64,000 nt of DNA from JAAYZB01 sp937958685 (GTDB taxonomy: Bacteria; Bacillota_I; Bacilli_A; Izemoplasmatales; Hujiaoplasmataceae), in NCBI GenBank assembly GCA_036824265.1, contig DAITAL010000001.1, positions 51,838 to 115,837 of the forward strand, read 5' to 3'. Made by a program: the position numbers and the translations under genes. Every line of letters starts with the position of its first letter. Within the stretch, counting starts at the first letter, position 1. The notes below the pieces were generated by a model that was given only the letters and a program-made list of their open reading frames with translations, was not told the origin of the DNA and ran no database searches. This document shows, piece after piece, positions 1-7,720 of the stretch.

Positions 1-445
1 AAAAGTTATGAATCGCCTGGGAGACGACGGAGCGAACGCGAAACACCGCCTGAAAGAGGTTGGTCCGCACTCGCAGATGGGCGTTTTCCCGCAAGAATTC
101 GCGTGAATGCCGCTTTGGTTGGATCGGGTAGTTTTCCGGACTGTCGCCAATCAGCGTGATCGCGTTGGCTTTGATCTCAAACGGCTGTTTCATATCCGGG
201 GTCACAACGACGGTGCCGTTTACGGAAACGGCGGCGCCGACACGCAGTTTCTGGATATCCCGAAAGTTATCGATCCCGTTTTCCTCATACACCACCTGGA
301 CGCTATGAAAATAGGTGCCGTCATGAAGATCGATGAATCCAAACCCCTTCTGTGCGCGGTTGTTTCTGATCCATCCGGACAGAGCGACGGTTTGATCCTT
401 GATTATTGCGTAGGTTCCGTAAAGTCTTCTTACAGTCGTTTCCAT
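1..445 (-). CDS. asnS: Asparaginyl-tRNA synthetase, N-terminal part (runs off the window)
   Basis: Class II aminoacyl-tRNA synthetase charging tRNA-Asn. Translating the minus strand from the ATG at 445 gives METTVRRLYGTYA followed by an OB-fold anticodon-binding domain (motif VALSGWIRNNRAQKGFGFIDL) and the family linker with NYPIQPKRHSREFLRENAHLR leading into the catalytic domain; 148 codons are present and the frame is open at the edge. The start has a good ribosome site (AAGGAGA, 7-8 bases upstream). The T-box leader just upstream independently supports an aminoacyl-tRNA synthetase identity. Asn rather than Asp is inferred from the short N-terminus and the PKRHSREFLRENAHLR linker style. Confidence 0.9.
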   Translation of the reverse strand, partial: METTVRRLYGTYAIIKDQTVALSGWIRNNRAQKGFGFIDLHDGTYFHSVQVVYEENGIDNFRDIQKLRVGAAVSVNGTVVVTPDMKQPFEIKANAITLIGDSPENYPIQPKRHSREFLRENAHLRVRTNLFQAVFRVRSVVSQAIHNF

Positions 446-460
446 AATCGCTTTCTCCTT

Positions 461-694
461 AAAAATAAATAAAATCGTCCCTTGACAAAGGACGAAAAAT
501 GTTCGTGGTGCCACCTTATTTCCGGCATGACCGGCCCTTGAAATCCTTAACGCGGATCGACGTCCAGTTCTACTCTGATTTCTTCTGGCTCTCCCGGGTG
601 TTTTTCCGTGCGTGCGTTCCGTTAGGGCTTCCACCGTCCCCTAATCGCTGTTGCTGATGGCGCGCAGTACTCGTCCGTTCGCTGATTTATCCAT
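461..694 (-). promoter_or_regulatory. T-box riboswitch leader of asnS
   Basis: Read on the minus strand, the leader contains the T-box sequence AAGGTGGCACCACG (504-518), which pairs with the NCCA end of uncharged tRNA. It is followed at once by an intrinsic terminator: stem CGTCCTTT/AAGGGACG with a 3-base loop (476-494) and a T-rich run (461-475). Upstream is a hairpin with the loop GACGGTGGAAG, typical of the stem I side of T-boxes. Low charging of tRNA-Asn should favour the antiterminator and switch on asnS. I could not assign the specifier codon with certainty. Confidence 0.9.
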
Positions 695-722
695 ATTATA
701 CCACAAAATCCGGGCTTGTAAA
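695..722 (-). promoter_or_regulatory. Promoter of the asnS T-box transcript
   Basis: On the minus strand TTTACA (717-722), 16-base spacer, TATAAT (695-700), with TGg directly before the -10 (extended -10). It lies at the right distance to start the T-box leader. Confidence 0.8.
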
Positions 723-739
723 CCGCTCGGAACGATTTG

Positions 740-768
740 AAACGAAACCGGCCGTTTTCGGCCGGTCG
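740..768 (-). terminator. Intrinsic terminator after prs
   Basis: Minus-strand hairpin ACCGGCCG-AAAA-CGGCCGGT (746-766) followed by TTTCGTTTC, five bases after the prs stop. Confidence 0.75.
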
Positions 769-773
769 ATAGA

Positions 774-1724
774 TCATTGGAAGAGTGTCGAAAGCGCTTG
801 GTCGTCGATGATGTTGATGATGCCCTGGCCGATCAGTTCGGCGATCGACAACTGGACAAGTTTGGAAAAATGTTTCTCTTTGGAAAGTTCGACCGTGTCC
901 GTGCAGACAACCTCGACCAAAGGTGCCTCCTCCAAGAGTTTAATGGCGTTTCCGGAGAGCAGAGGATGTGTGCAACAAGCGTAGATATCCTTGGCTCCCG
1001 CTTCTTTCAAGGCGTATGCCGCGGCGGACATCGAGCCGCCGGTATCGATCATGTCGTCGACGAGGATGCAGTTTTTGCCGCGAACCTTGCCGATGATGTT
1101 CATCACCTCGGCGACATTCGGTTCGGGGCGCGTCTTGTCGATGATCGCAATCGGTGCCACAAGCGCATCGGCGAGCGATCTGGCCCTGGCGACTCCGCCA
1201 TGGTCAGGCGAGACGACGACGATATCGGTCAGGTTTTTCTGTTTCATGTATCTCGCGATGATCGGCAGGGAACGGAAATTGTCGATCGGGATGTTGAAGA
1301 AACCTTGGATCTGGGCGGCATGGAGATCCATGCAGATCACCCGCGTGGCGCCGCTGACCTGCAAGAGGTCGGCTACCAGTTTTGCCGAGATCGGTTGTCT
1401 GGCTTTGGCTTTCCGGTCCTGTCGAGAATAGCCGTAATAGGGGATCACGACGTTGATTTCCCTGGCGGAGGCCCGTTTGAGGGCATCCATCATGATCAGA
1501 AGTTCCATGATGTGTTCGTTGACGGGGTTGCAAGTCGATTGGATGACGAACACCTTGTGCCCCCTGACCGTTTCGGGAATGTTGATGTTGATCTCGCCGT
1601 CGGCGAAGTGAGTCACTTCGGAAACCGACAGGGGAATGCCGATGTAGTCTGCGATATCTTTGGCCAATTTCCTGTTCGAGCTCAATGCGAAAATCTTGAC
1701 TTTTGAACCGTGAAAAACTGCCAT
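774..1724 (-). CDS. prs: Ribose-phosphate pyrophosphokinase (PRPP synthetase)
   Basis: Makes PRPP from ribose-5-phosphate and ATP for purine, pyrimidine, His, Trp and NAD synthesis. The 316-residue protein has the full class I family length. Visible signatures are the flexible catalytic loop YSRQDRKAKARQP (99-111), DLHAAQIQGFF (133-143) with the conserved His, and the PRPP-binding loop CILVDDMIDTGGS (219-231). It follows spoVG on the same strand, recalling the Bacillus order purR-spoVG-glmU-prs, but glmU is absent here and a terminator separates spoVG from prs, so prs probably has its own promoter. Confidence 0.98.
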   Translation of the reverse strand: MAVFHGSKVKIFALSSNRKLAKDIADYIGIPLSVSEVTHFADGEININIPETVRGHKVFVIQSTCNPVNEHIMELLIMMDALKRASAREINVVIPYYGYSRQDRKAKARQPISAKLVADLLQVSGATRVICMDLHAAQIQGFFNIPIDNFRSLPIIARYMKQKNLTDIVVVSPDHGGVARARSLADALVAPIAIIDKTRPEPNVAEVMNIIGKVRGKNCILVDDMIDTGGSMSAAAYALKEAGAKDIYACCTHPLLSGNAIKLLEEAPLVEVVCTDTVELSKEKHFSKLVQLSIAELIGQGIINIIDDQALSTLFQ

Positions 1725-1765
1725 TTATATCCTCCGACTTCATATTGGATATCATTGCCAGACTT

Positions 1766-1771
1766 ATTATA
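1766..1771 (-). promoter_or_regulatory. Likely prs -10 box
   Basis: TATAAT on the minus strand, about 40 bases before the prs start and just downstream of the spoVG terminator. No convincing -35 is seen, so confidence is moderate. Confidence 0.5.
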
Positions 1772-1785
1772 CAACATTGGCGCCG

Positions 1786-1818
1786 AATAAAAAAGTGCCA
1801 ACTTCGCAAAGTTGGCAC
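1786..1818 (-). terminator. Intrinsic terminator after spoVG
   Basis: Minus-strand stem GTGCCAACTT/AAGTTGGCAC (1795-1818) followed by TTTTTTATT. It is a strong canonical terminator between spoVG and prs. Confidence 0.9.
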
Positions 1819-1837
1819 GGCGTCTTACAAAAGGAAT

Positions 1838-2107
1838 CTATTCAACTGGTAGTTCCGGAAGTTTAGCGAAAGCTTCCAAAACAGCTTTCTCGATCGCACT
1901 TCTGGTCTCGGTATTGATGGGATGAGCAACGTCCTTGAATTCACCGTTCGGCATCTTTCTGCTTGGCATCGCAACAAACAAACCGTTTTTCCCCTCAATG
2001 ATCCTCAGTTCGTGAACAACGAAGCACTCGTCGATGGTGATGGCGGCAATTCCAACCAAGCGGTTATCTCCGTTTACCCTTTTTGCGCGGACTTCTGTTA
2101 TCAACAT
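1838..2107 (-). CDS. spoVG: SpoVG family RNA/DNA-binding regulator
   Basis: An 89-residue SpoVG homologue. The family binds nucleic acids and affects cell-division timing, envelope and virulence genes even in species that do not sporulate. The sequence starts MLITEVRAKRV and keeps the family core: ITIDECFVVHELRIIEGKNG, then FVAMPSRKMPNGEFKDVAHPI, then a C-terminal helix. The ribosome site AGAGGTGGGAG lies just before the ATG. It has its own promoter and terminator. No sporulation-only gene was seen in the window, so a sporulation role is not implied. Confidence 0.97.
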   Translation of the reverse strand: MLITEVRAKRVNGDNRLVGIAAITIDECFVVHELRIIEGKNGLFVAMPSRKMPNGEFKDVAHPINTETRSAIEKAVLEAFAKLPELPVE

Positions 2108-2126
2108 ACTCCCACCTCTTTAGTTG

Positions 2127-2155
2127 ATTATATCACGCAAAAAATCGTTTTTCCA
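2127..2155 (-). promoter_or_regulatory. Promoter of spoVG
   Basis: Minus strand TGGAAA (2150-2155), 17-base spacer, TATAAT (2127-2132) preceded by TGa, an extended -10. The start codon is about 20 bases downstream of the -10. Confidence 0.7.
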
Positions 2156-2172
2156 TAGGGTTGCCGAATAAA

Positions 2173-3024
2173 TCACAAAAAATCATAGAGCCCGACGAAA
2201 TATTTTTCGCCAAATTCAGCGATGAAATTGGTTACTCCCGCTTCGGTTTCGGGGATCATTTTGACGAATGTCGACCCTGTTCCGGTCATCACCAGATTCG
2301 TCTTTCCCAAGCGTTCGGCCAACAGGTCCCTGGCGTTTTTGACATCTTCATAGTTGTCCGCCACTAGTGGTTCGAAGGCGTTTGCGAGCAATGAGGCAAA
2401 GCTGGTTATGTTCTTGTCCGCAAGCGCCTGGAGAACGGGGGCGATATCCGTATTGGCAAATCCCGCCTTGTTCCCCAGATCAAAAACCGCTTGTGTGGAC
2501 ACATAAACCTTTGGATTGAAGAGCAGGATCTTCCAAGGTTTCCAATCGATGTCGAGTTTGGTGATTTTTTCCCCGACGCCTTCGACAAGCGCTGGATGAT
2601 CGACCAGACAATAAGGTATGTCAGCCCCGAACCGAAGGCCGATTTCAGCCATTTCCGACTCGTTGAGGTTGAGAGATAACAACTTGCTCATGCCTTTGAT
2701 GATCGCGGCCGCATCCGCGGAGTTGCCGGCAAGCCCGGCGCCAAAGGGGATGTTCTTTTCAATCGTGATCCGCACGCCCTCCTCCGGAGCATAGGCCCTT
2801 AGGATCTCTGAGGCGACATCGTGGACAACATTGTTCTGGTTTGACAGAAACAAATCGTTGGACACGATCAAAGCCAGGCCCGGAGTGGGTATTTTCTCGA
2901 TCCGGATCGTATCGAACAAGTTGATTTTTGCGTTGATCATCTGCAAATCGTGGTAGCCGTCTTTCCGTTGGCTGAGGACGTTGATGAAGAGATTGACTTT
3001 GGCAAAGGCCTTCTCTTCGATCAT
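2173..3024 (-). CDS. ispE: 4-diphosphocytidyl-2-C-methyl-D-erythritol kinase
   Basis: GHMP-family kinase of the non-mevalonate (MEP) isoprenoid pathway. It phosphorylates the 2-hydroxyl of CDP-ME, between the IspD and IspF steps, both of which are encoded at 59-61 kb. The protein begins MIEEKAFAKVNLFINVLSQR, the usual substrate-binding start, then has the GHMP phosphate loop NIPFGAGLAGNSADAAA and a C-terminal MTGTGSTFVK motif. I chose the ATG at 3024 because of a GGAGGTG ribosome site 6 bases upstream and because the family starts here; an in-frame start further upstream would add 27 unrelated residues. Length 283 matches the family. Confidence 0.96.
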   Translation of the reverse strand: MIEEKAFAKVNLFINVLSQRKDGYHDLQMINAKINLFDTIRIEKIPTPGLALIVSNDLFLSNQNNVVHDVASEILRAYAPEEGVRITIEKNIPFGAGLAGNSADAAAIIKGMSKLLSLNLNESEMAEIGLRFGADIPYCLVDHPALVEGVGEKITKLDIDWKPWKILLFNPKVYVSTQAVFDLGNKAGFANTDIAPVLQALADKNITSFASLLANAFEPLVADNYEDVKNARDLLAERLGKTNLVMTGTGSTFVKMIPETEAGVTNFIAEFGEKYFVGLYDFL

Positions 3025-3070
3025 GCTGGTCACCTCCAAAACGAATGTTGTGATCGTTTGTCTTGTCTTG

Positions 3071-3096
3071 ATTGTAGCACATAGTGTCCCAAGAAA
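3071..3096 (-). promoter_or_regulatory. Promoter region of ispE with a repeated 13-mer
   Basis: TACAAT preceded by TGc (minus strand, 3071-3076) is a probable extended -10. Just upstream lies TTTCTTGGGACAC (3084-3096), also found upstream of the flavoprotein gene at 11258-11270. Confidence 0.5.
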
Positions 3097-3116
3097 AAAC
3101 CGCAAGCGCGGTTTTT
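3094..3116. terminator. Terminator after the glycerate kinase gene
   Basis: Stem AAAAACCGC/GCGGTTTTT around CTTGC. On the minus strand it ends the glycerate kinase operon; its A/T flanks make it nearly symmetric. Confidence 0.75.
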
Positions 3117-3149
3117 GGTTGACAAACGATAATCAATGATTCAAGCGAA

Positions 3150-4253
3150 TCAACCCAAAATGAGGCCAACACATTCTTGAAGTCGCGCCTTCAAAGCCGT
3201 GACATCACGGATTGCGGGTGTCTTTGGCAGAAATAACGAACAACATTCAACCCCGTGTTCTCCGGCAAGGCGCAACCCTTCCAGAGTTACTGTCGCCGAG
3301 AGTGAAACAAGGCGCGTGCGGCTTTCCCGGAGTCGGTCGATCAGGCCGGAGAGGACCTTCCCGTCAAAGCTTTGTTCATCCAGACGTCCCTCCCCGGTGA
3401 TCACCAGATCGGCGTCTCGGATGTGTTGTGCAAAGCCAAGGCCATCGAGGATCGCCTCGATTCCGGATTTGATCGTGACGTTCGGCAACAAAGAGAATCC
3501 GGCAGGGATGCCGCCGGCCGCACCCATCCCCGCTTGATCGGTGTCGACACCCGCTGAGTGAAGCAACTTCTGGAATGACCCCATGTTGCCTTCCAAGATT
3601 TCGATGTCTTTGGCTGAGGCGCCTTTTTGCGCCGCGAACACTCTTGATGCGCCTTTGGGCCCGGTCAGGGGGTTGAGAACATCGGTATAAAGGAGCAACT
3701 CCACATCATGTAAAAGCGTTCTTGCCTTGTCCAATAGGATTGTGCGGACGTTGCCGAGCGTTCCGCCTGTAGGGATAAACGCTTCTTCAAGGTTGTTTAA
3801 AAAGTCCACTCCCAGCTCGGACAGCGCGCCGCAGCCAGCATCGTTGGTCGCCGATCCGCCCAGACCGATGGCGATCGTTTTGACGCCCCGCTCGACAAGC
3901 GCGCGGATATCGATTCCCAAGCCACGGGAAGTGGCCTGCAAGATGTCGTGATCGGCATCAACCTGCGGCAATCCGCAGCTGGAGGCGCACTCCAGAACAC
4001 CAAACTCATTACCCAGAAGCAACGCCTTGCTTTGAAGCGGTTTGGCAGTGGCGCTTAGGGAGTCGATCGTGATCGATACGCCTTTGTGCAGGTGATTCCA
4101 GGTTTCGCCAAAGCCTTCACCACCATCAGAAAGCGGCATTGTCGTCACCGCGATCCCCGCGTCGATCGCCCGGATCGCCTCTGTGATCCATAAGGCGATC
4201 TCGGAAGCGCTGTATGTGCCCTTGAAGGAATCGGGACAGACGACGACTTTCAT
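3150..4253 (-). CDS. glxK: Glycerate kinase (GlxK/GarK type)
   Basis: Phosphorylates D-glycerate (2- or 3-phosphoglycerate product depending on the member), feeding lower glycolysis. The 367-residue length and the signatures MKVVVCPDSFKGTYSA at the N-terminus, PLSDGGEGFGE, GLGGSATNDAGCG (about 130-142) and VITGEGRLDEQSFDGK (about 284-299) are those of the type 1 glycerate kinase family. Its ATG overlaps the stop of the upstream C69 peptidase gene by four bases, so the two are co-transcribed. The substrate is inferred from the family only. Confidence 0.93.
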   Translation of the reverse strand: MKVVVCPDSFKGTYSASEIALWITEAIRAIDAGIAVTTMPLSDGGEGFGETWNHLHKGVSITIDSLSATAKPLQSKALLLGNEFGVLECASSCGLPQVDADHDILQATSRGLGIDIRALVERGVKTIAIGLGGSATNDAGCGALSELGVDFLNNLEEAFIPTGGTLGNVRTILLDKARTLLHDVELLLYTDVLNPLTGPKGASRVFAAQKGASAKDIEILEGNMGSFQKLLHSAGVDTDQAGMGAAGGIPAGFSLLPNVTIKSGIEAILDGLGFAQHIRDADLVITGEGRLDEQSFDGKVLSGLIDRLRESRTRLVSLSATVTLEGLRLAGEHGVECCSLFLPKTPAIRDVTALKARLQECVGLILG

Positions 4254-5515
4254 TTGCCGCTCCTTGCGGCAAGTTCCCGGGAGAACACGTTCGCATCGAG
4301 TTTTTTGTTCTTATTGCGCCAGAGTTTGGGTTGGGAAAGCCCGGTGATGGAGGTGGCGATTTGCATATATGGTTTTAAAAATCTTTCCTCGATCTCCAGG
4401 CAGTTTGCAACCAGGTTTTCACGATCCTCTTTCGCCCTTGATGCGTGAAATCCTTCCCCTAGTTTGTCGATTTCGGCTTGTGCCTGATGCAAGCGCAGGC
4501 GATAGTCTTTGAGATCGATTCGGCCCGCATACAAACAGCGGCGGATCTTTTCCTGGCGCAGCCAATATCCATAAGCGGAAGTTTCATCATCAAAGACGAT
4601 CCCGGTATGGGCGTCAAGAAACGCCGGTTTGAACAATGACAGACAAGGCGTTGAGGCCGATGTGAGCATCAGACTCATTTCGCCGCCTTCAACTTTCACC
4701 ACCATGCTGGCGGTGGTATGGTCGCCAAGAACGCTCCGGTGCATGCAAAGGCTACGCAAGGACCCTTTGGTGAACAAGGTGTTCTCATCATCGGGATGAT
4801 GAGACTGCATCAGTTGGCGCAAGCCGAAGAAATCGTCTTTCTCAAGCAAAGCAAGCCCGTTTTCGCCAAAGCGACGACGGGAGAGCGAACAGGAAAAATG
4901 TGTGAACAGCGGTTCGACATTGTGGCGGTAGAAGTCTTTTTTGACGTCCTGGCTGCCTTGAGTGGCCTCGGTGCGGATCGACAAGCGATTGGAGATGTTG
5001 CCATAATCCGCGATCGGTTTGGCAACCCATGCCTTGCCTGCGGTTTCCAAAATCCAGGCTTCGTTGCGATCGGCAATCAGATATGAGTTGTCGTAGTAAA
5101 AAGGTTTGTCAAAACCGCAGTTGCCGCCCTGTCCGTAAATGGATAGCAATTCAGTGATGATCTCGACACCTTTTCTGGCGTTCTCTGCGCGTTCCAAGAC
5201 CAATCGCACATAATCCATGCCGATCAGCGATGGCTTTTTTTTGTTTTTGGCGCGGGTGAAGACCGCTTCATTGCCGATTGTGACACCTTGGTCATTCACG
5301 CCCATTTCCGCTCCCCAGGTCCATGATGGCCGGACGATGATACAGCCGTATGTTTGCTTCACTTGGGGAATCGAGATGTAAGTACACGCCAAAGATTCAT
5401 CCTGCCACAAGGCGGCGGGAATGAATAGCGAGAGGTTGGGTTCGTTGGGGCTGCGATCGCTGTTCTTGGCAAACAAATAACCGGTATCCGTCTTTTTATA
5501 AAGCGTGTCACACAT
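4250..5515 (-). CDS. C69-family (dipeptidase A / secernin-like) peptidase
   Basis: N-terminal nucleophile hydrolase of the peptidase C69 (formerly U34) family. The protein starts MCDTLYKK: in this family Cys2 becomes the catalytic N-terminal nucleophile after Met removal. Further markers are FAKNSDRSPNEPN (about 15-27), the TYGCIIVRPSWTWGAEMGVNDQGV stretch with GNEAVFT (about 65-87), and DRNEAWILETAGKAWVAK. At 421 residues it is within the family range. No signal peptide is seen, so it is probably cytoplasmic. It is followed by the glycerate kinase with a 4-base overlap; no functional link is known to me. Confidence 0.88.
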   Translation of the reverse strand: MCDTLYKKTDTGYLFAKNSDRSPNEPNLSLFIPAALWQDESLACTYISIPQVKQTYGCIIVRPSWTWGAEMGVNDQGVTIGNEAVFTRAKNKKKPSLIGMDYVRLVLERAENARKGVEIITELLSIYGQGGNCGFDKPFYYDNSYLIADRNEAWILETAGKAWVAKPIADYGNISNRLSIRTEATQGSQDVKKDFYRHNVEPLFTHFSCSLSRRRFGENGLALLEKDDFFGLRQLMQSHHPDDENTLFTKGSLRSLCMHRSVLGDHTTASMVVKVEGGEMSLMLTSASTPCLSLFKPAFLDAHTGIVFDDETSAYGYWLRQEKIRRCLYAGRIDLKDYRLRLHQAQAEIDKLGEGFHASRAKEDRENLVANCLEIEERFLKPYMQIATSITGLSQPKLWRNKNKKLDANVFSRELAARSGK

Positions 5516-5539
5516 GTTATCACTTCGCCTTCCTTCATC

Positions 5540-5569
5540 AGTCTAGCGCCAAGCGGTCCCGCTTGTCAA
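5540..5569 (-). promoter_or_regulatory. Promoter of the C69 peptidase-glycerate kinase operon
   Basis: Minus strand TTGACA (5564-5569), 18-base spacer, TAGACT (5540-5545). The -35 is perfect and the -10 is imperfect. Confidence 0.6.
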
Positions 5570-5664
5570 GTGTCTGCGTCATTATGAACTTTGTCTTCGT
5601 CATAACCGAAAACGCCCACATCGTTGCTGTTTTACGAGAAAGGCGCGGGCGTTCTGGTGTTGTT

Positions 5665-5994
5665 TTAGGAAAGGCGGATGTCGACGATATCCTCCGCCCG
5701 GAACTTTTCCAATGTCGACAGGACGATCTGCCGGTTCTGGTAGTCGACCCGTTTGATGTTGCCGAAGGTGTAGCGGATGTATCCGTCCGCATAATACCTG
5801 ATTTCCACGTCCTTTGCCTCGTGGACCGCGACAGCCAGTTTCTGGTTGAGTTCCTCATAGGCGTCGTCACTCAAAATCGGCTTTTCTTTCTTGCCGAGAC
5901 GGTATTTCATGTCCGTAAGCATCGAATGGTAGCCGACAAGCGCGTCAAAGGCGTTCCATTTGATGATGCCCCGGTCGACATAGGTTCTAGGCAT
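5665..5994 (-). CDS. YolD-like protein
   Basis: A 109-residue YolD-like protein. The diagnostic stretch is KWNAFDALVGYHSML near residues 12-26, followed by a small beta-rich SH3-like region (VEIRYYADGYIRYTFGNIKR). YolD proteins are usually encoded with UvrX/YqjW-type Y-family polymerases in Bacillota. Here the gene starts 8 bases inside the end of the polymerase gene, so translation is coupled. The true start is the ATG at 5994; upstream codons in this frame only shadow the polymerase. Its biochemical role is not well established. Confidence 0.88.
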   Translation of the reverse strand: MPRTYVDRGIIKWNAFDALVGYHSMLTDMKYRLGKKEKPILSDDAYEELNQKLAVAVHEAKDVEIRYYADGYIRYTFGNIKRVDYQNRQIVLSTLEKFRAEDIVDIRLS

Positions 5995-7252
5995 GGTGGC
6001 CACCGATCGTTTCGTTGCGCGCCTTGGCTGTCGATGCTTCCAGTTCTGAGGAACTCCGGTTGACGCTGTTTTTGCCAAATCTGATCTTGATCTCATCCAT
6101 CGCCGCGAAGATCTGTTGTTCCTTGACGACTTTTTCCACATCTTCGAACAAGCTGAATTGATAGTCGTTCTTGTCGGTGAACCCGGCCACGGCGACATGG
6201 ATGCGCCGGATCGGCTCGTTTTCGTAATGCTTGTCGAATAGTTTCAGGCAGGCCTGGTAAATCGTCGATTCGCTCGCTGAAGGCTGTTCAAGTTTGATTT
6301 GTCTGGCAAAACCGCCGCCTGTGTCTTTGCTGTAGGCGACGCCGAAATGGACGGTGTTCGCCAACTTGCGACTGATGCGCAGTCTCCTGACGACATCATC
6401 GACCATCTCGAGCATGATCTGGAAGATGTCGGGTTTGAAATAATCCCGAAACAGCACCTGACTGGTTCCGTAACTTTTGTGTACCGGCCGGATCTTCAGT
6501 TTATCCTGGATCAGGCTCATGTCGATGCCGTGGGTGTGATAATACAGTTCCTCCCCCAACACACCGAATTTTCGTTTCAGTTTGGCAACATCGGCATTGG
6601 CGATGTCGCCAATCTTGTGAAAGCCCATCTTGTTCAGATGCGCCTCCATGTTTTTGCCGATGCCCCACATCTTGCAAAGCGGCGATACCGGCCAAAGCCG
6701 TGCGGGAATATCCTCATAATCCCATTTGGCGATGTAGTCCTTGGCGCTTTTCGATTCGATGTCGAGCGCCAGTTTTGCCATCAGCATGTTCGGGCCGATG
6801 CCGCAACTGGAATAGACCTTGGTCTCCCGGTAGATCTCGTCCATGATCATCTTGGCGATTTCATAATCCGTTTTCCTGTAATAATCAAGATACTCCGTCA
6901 AATCAAGGAACACTTCGTCAACGGAATAGACGTACATGTCTTCCTCAGAGACGTAGCGCAGATAGATTTCGACGACCTTGGCGGAATATTCGAGATATTT
7001 TTCCATCCGCGGTTTCTGAAACATGATCTTCATATTCTTGGGAAGTTCAAAAATCCGCAGGCGATTCGGTATGCCGAGGCTTTTAAGGTAAGGCGAGACG
7101 GCGAGCACGATCGCGCCGCTGCCGTGTGAGCGGTCGGCGACGACGAGTGGCGTCTTGAACGGATCCAAGCCTAAAAGACTGCATTCGACCGAGGCGAAAA
7201 AACTCTTGAGATCGATGCAGATGATGTGCTTGTGAAGTCTGTATTCGTCCAA
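5987..7252 (-). CDS. Y-family DNA polymerase, UvrX/YqjW type
   Basis: Error-prone translesion polymerase. The first metal Asp lies in CIDLKSFFASVE (Asp14) and the second acidic pair in YSVDEVFLDL (Asp112, Glu113). A little-finger domain follows (about 255-360), and QFSLF at 365-369 is a clear sliding-clamp-binding peptide, so it should dock on the DnaN encoded at 22.8 kb. At 421 residues it matches UvrX/YqjW rather than the shorter DinB. It is followed by yolD with an overlap. A TATAAT and an inverted repeat lie upstream; no classical LexA box (GAACnnnnGTTC) is visible. Confidence 0.93.
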   Translation of the reverse strand: MDEYRLHKHIICIDLKSFFASVECSLLGLDPFKTPLVVADRSHGSGAIVLAVSPYLKSLGIPNRLRIFELPKNMKIMFQKPRMEKYLEYSAKVVEIYLRYVSEEDMYVYSVDEVFLDLTEYLDYYRKTDYEIAKMIMDEIYRETKVYSSCGIGPNMLMAKLALDIESKSAKDYIAKWDYEDIPARLWPVSPLCKMWGIGKNMEAHLNKMGFHKIGDIANADVAKLKRKFGVLGEELYYHTHGIDMSLIQDKLKIRPVHKSYGTSQVLFRDYFKPDIFQIMLEMVDDVVRRLRISRKLANTVHFGVAYSKDTGGGFARQIKLEQPSASESTIYQACLKLFDKHYENEPIRRIHVAVAGFTDKNDYQFSLFEDVEKVVKEQQIFAAMDEIKIRFGKNSVNRSSSELEASTAKARNETIGGHHA

Positions 7253-7276
7253 GATCCATCGCTCTCCTTTGCTTAA

Positions 7277-7309
7277 ATTATATCTTTTTTACAGAGTAAA
7301 AGAAACTCT
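7277..7309 (-). promoter_or_regulatory. Promoter of the Y-polymerase operon with an inverted repeat
   Basis: TATAAT on the minus strand (7277-7282). Just upstream an inverted repeat AGAGT-N7-ACTCT (7293-7309) covers the expected -35 area and could be an operator. The regulator is unknown. Confidence 0.45.
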
Positions 7310-7370
7310 TATAACATGGTTTTTTGGTGAAAATGCTATCATAAAGAGCGTGACTACATTATTCCTTATG

Positions 7371-7398
7371 TAAATAAAAATCGAGCCGTTTTGGCTCA
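7371..7398 (-). terminator. Terminator after the PspC-domain gene
   Basis: Minus-strand stem GAGCC-AAAAC-GGCTC (7383-7397) followed by GATTTTTATTT, shortly after the stop. Confidence 0.8.
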
Positions 7399-7416
7399 AT
7401 ATTTTGATCATGATGT

Positions 7417-7680
7417 TTATTTGTCGTACTTGGCAAAGGGGTCGTCGTTGTCGACGATTGTTTGTTTCTCTTTGCGAATCTTTTCCATCACGACCGCCTT
7501 GGGCTCGACGACAATCGCCATGATCAGGTAAGCCAATAGACCGCTGCCGGCACACAGCACGGCAATTAGCCACAAAACCCGGATCAGCGTGACATCGACT
7601 TCAAGATAGTCGGCGAGACCAGCGCAGACTCCAAAAATCTGCTTATTATCCGTATCCCGGTATAATCTTCTTTTTTCCAT
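7417..7680 (-). CDS. PspC-domain membrane protein
   Basis: An 87-residue protein with the PspC pattern: basic start MEKRRLYRDTDNKQIFGVCA, then GLADYLEVDVTLIRVLWLIA and one strong membrane span (about 34-59), ending in a charged cytoplasmic tail. The family senses or modulates envelope stress, though single-domain members in Gram-positive bacteria are poorly characterised. The start at 7680 has an AAGGA ribosome site; longer in-frame extensions would overlap punA. It follows punA by 40 bases and is probably read through from the purine operon. Confidence 0.9.
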   Translation of the reverse strand: MEKRRLYRDTDNKQIFGVCAGLADYLEVDVTLIRVLWLIAVLCAGSGLLAYLIMAIVVEPKAVVMEKIRKEKQTIVDNDDPFAKYDK

Positions 7681-7720
7681 ATGCAATATCCTTTCCATAT
7701 ATATGACAATAGCGTGACAT

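Noticed and set aside
107..472. Plus-strand open frame of 121 codons near the start
   Set aside because: It is antisense to asnS and its T-box; the minus frame encodes a recognisable AsnS N-terminus.
777..1706. Plus-strand open frame of 309 codons
   Set aside because: Mirror of prs; composition is typical of a shadow frame and there is no ribosome site.
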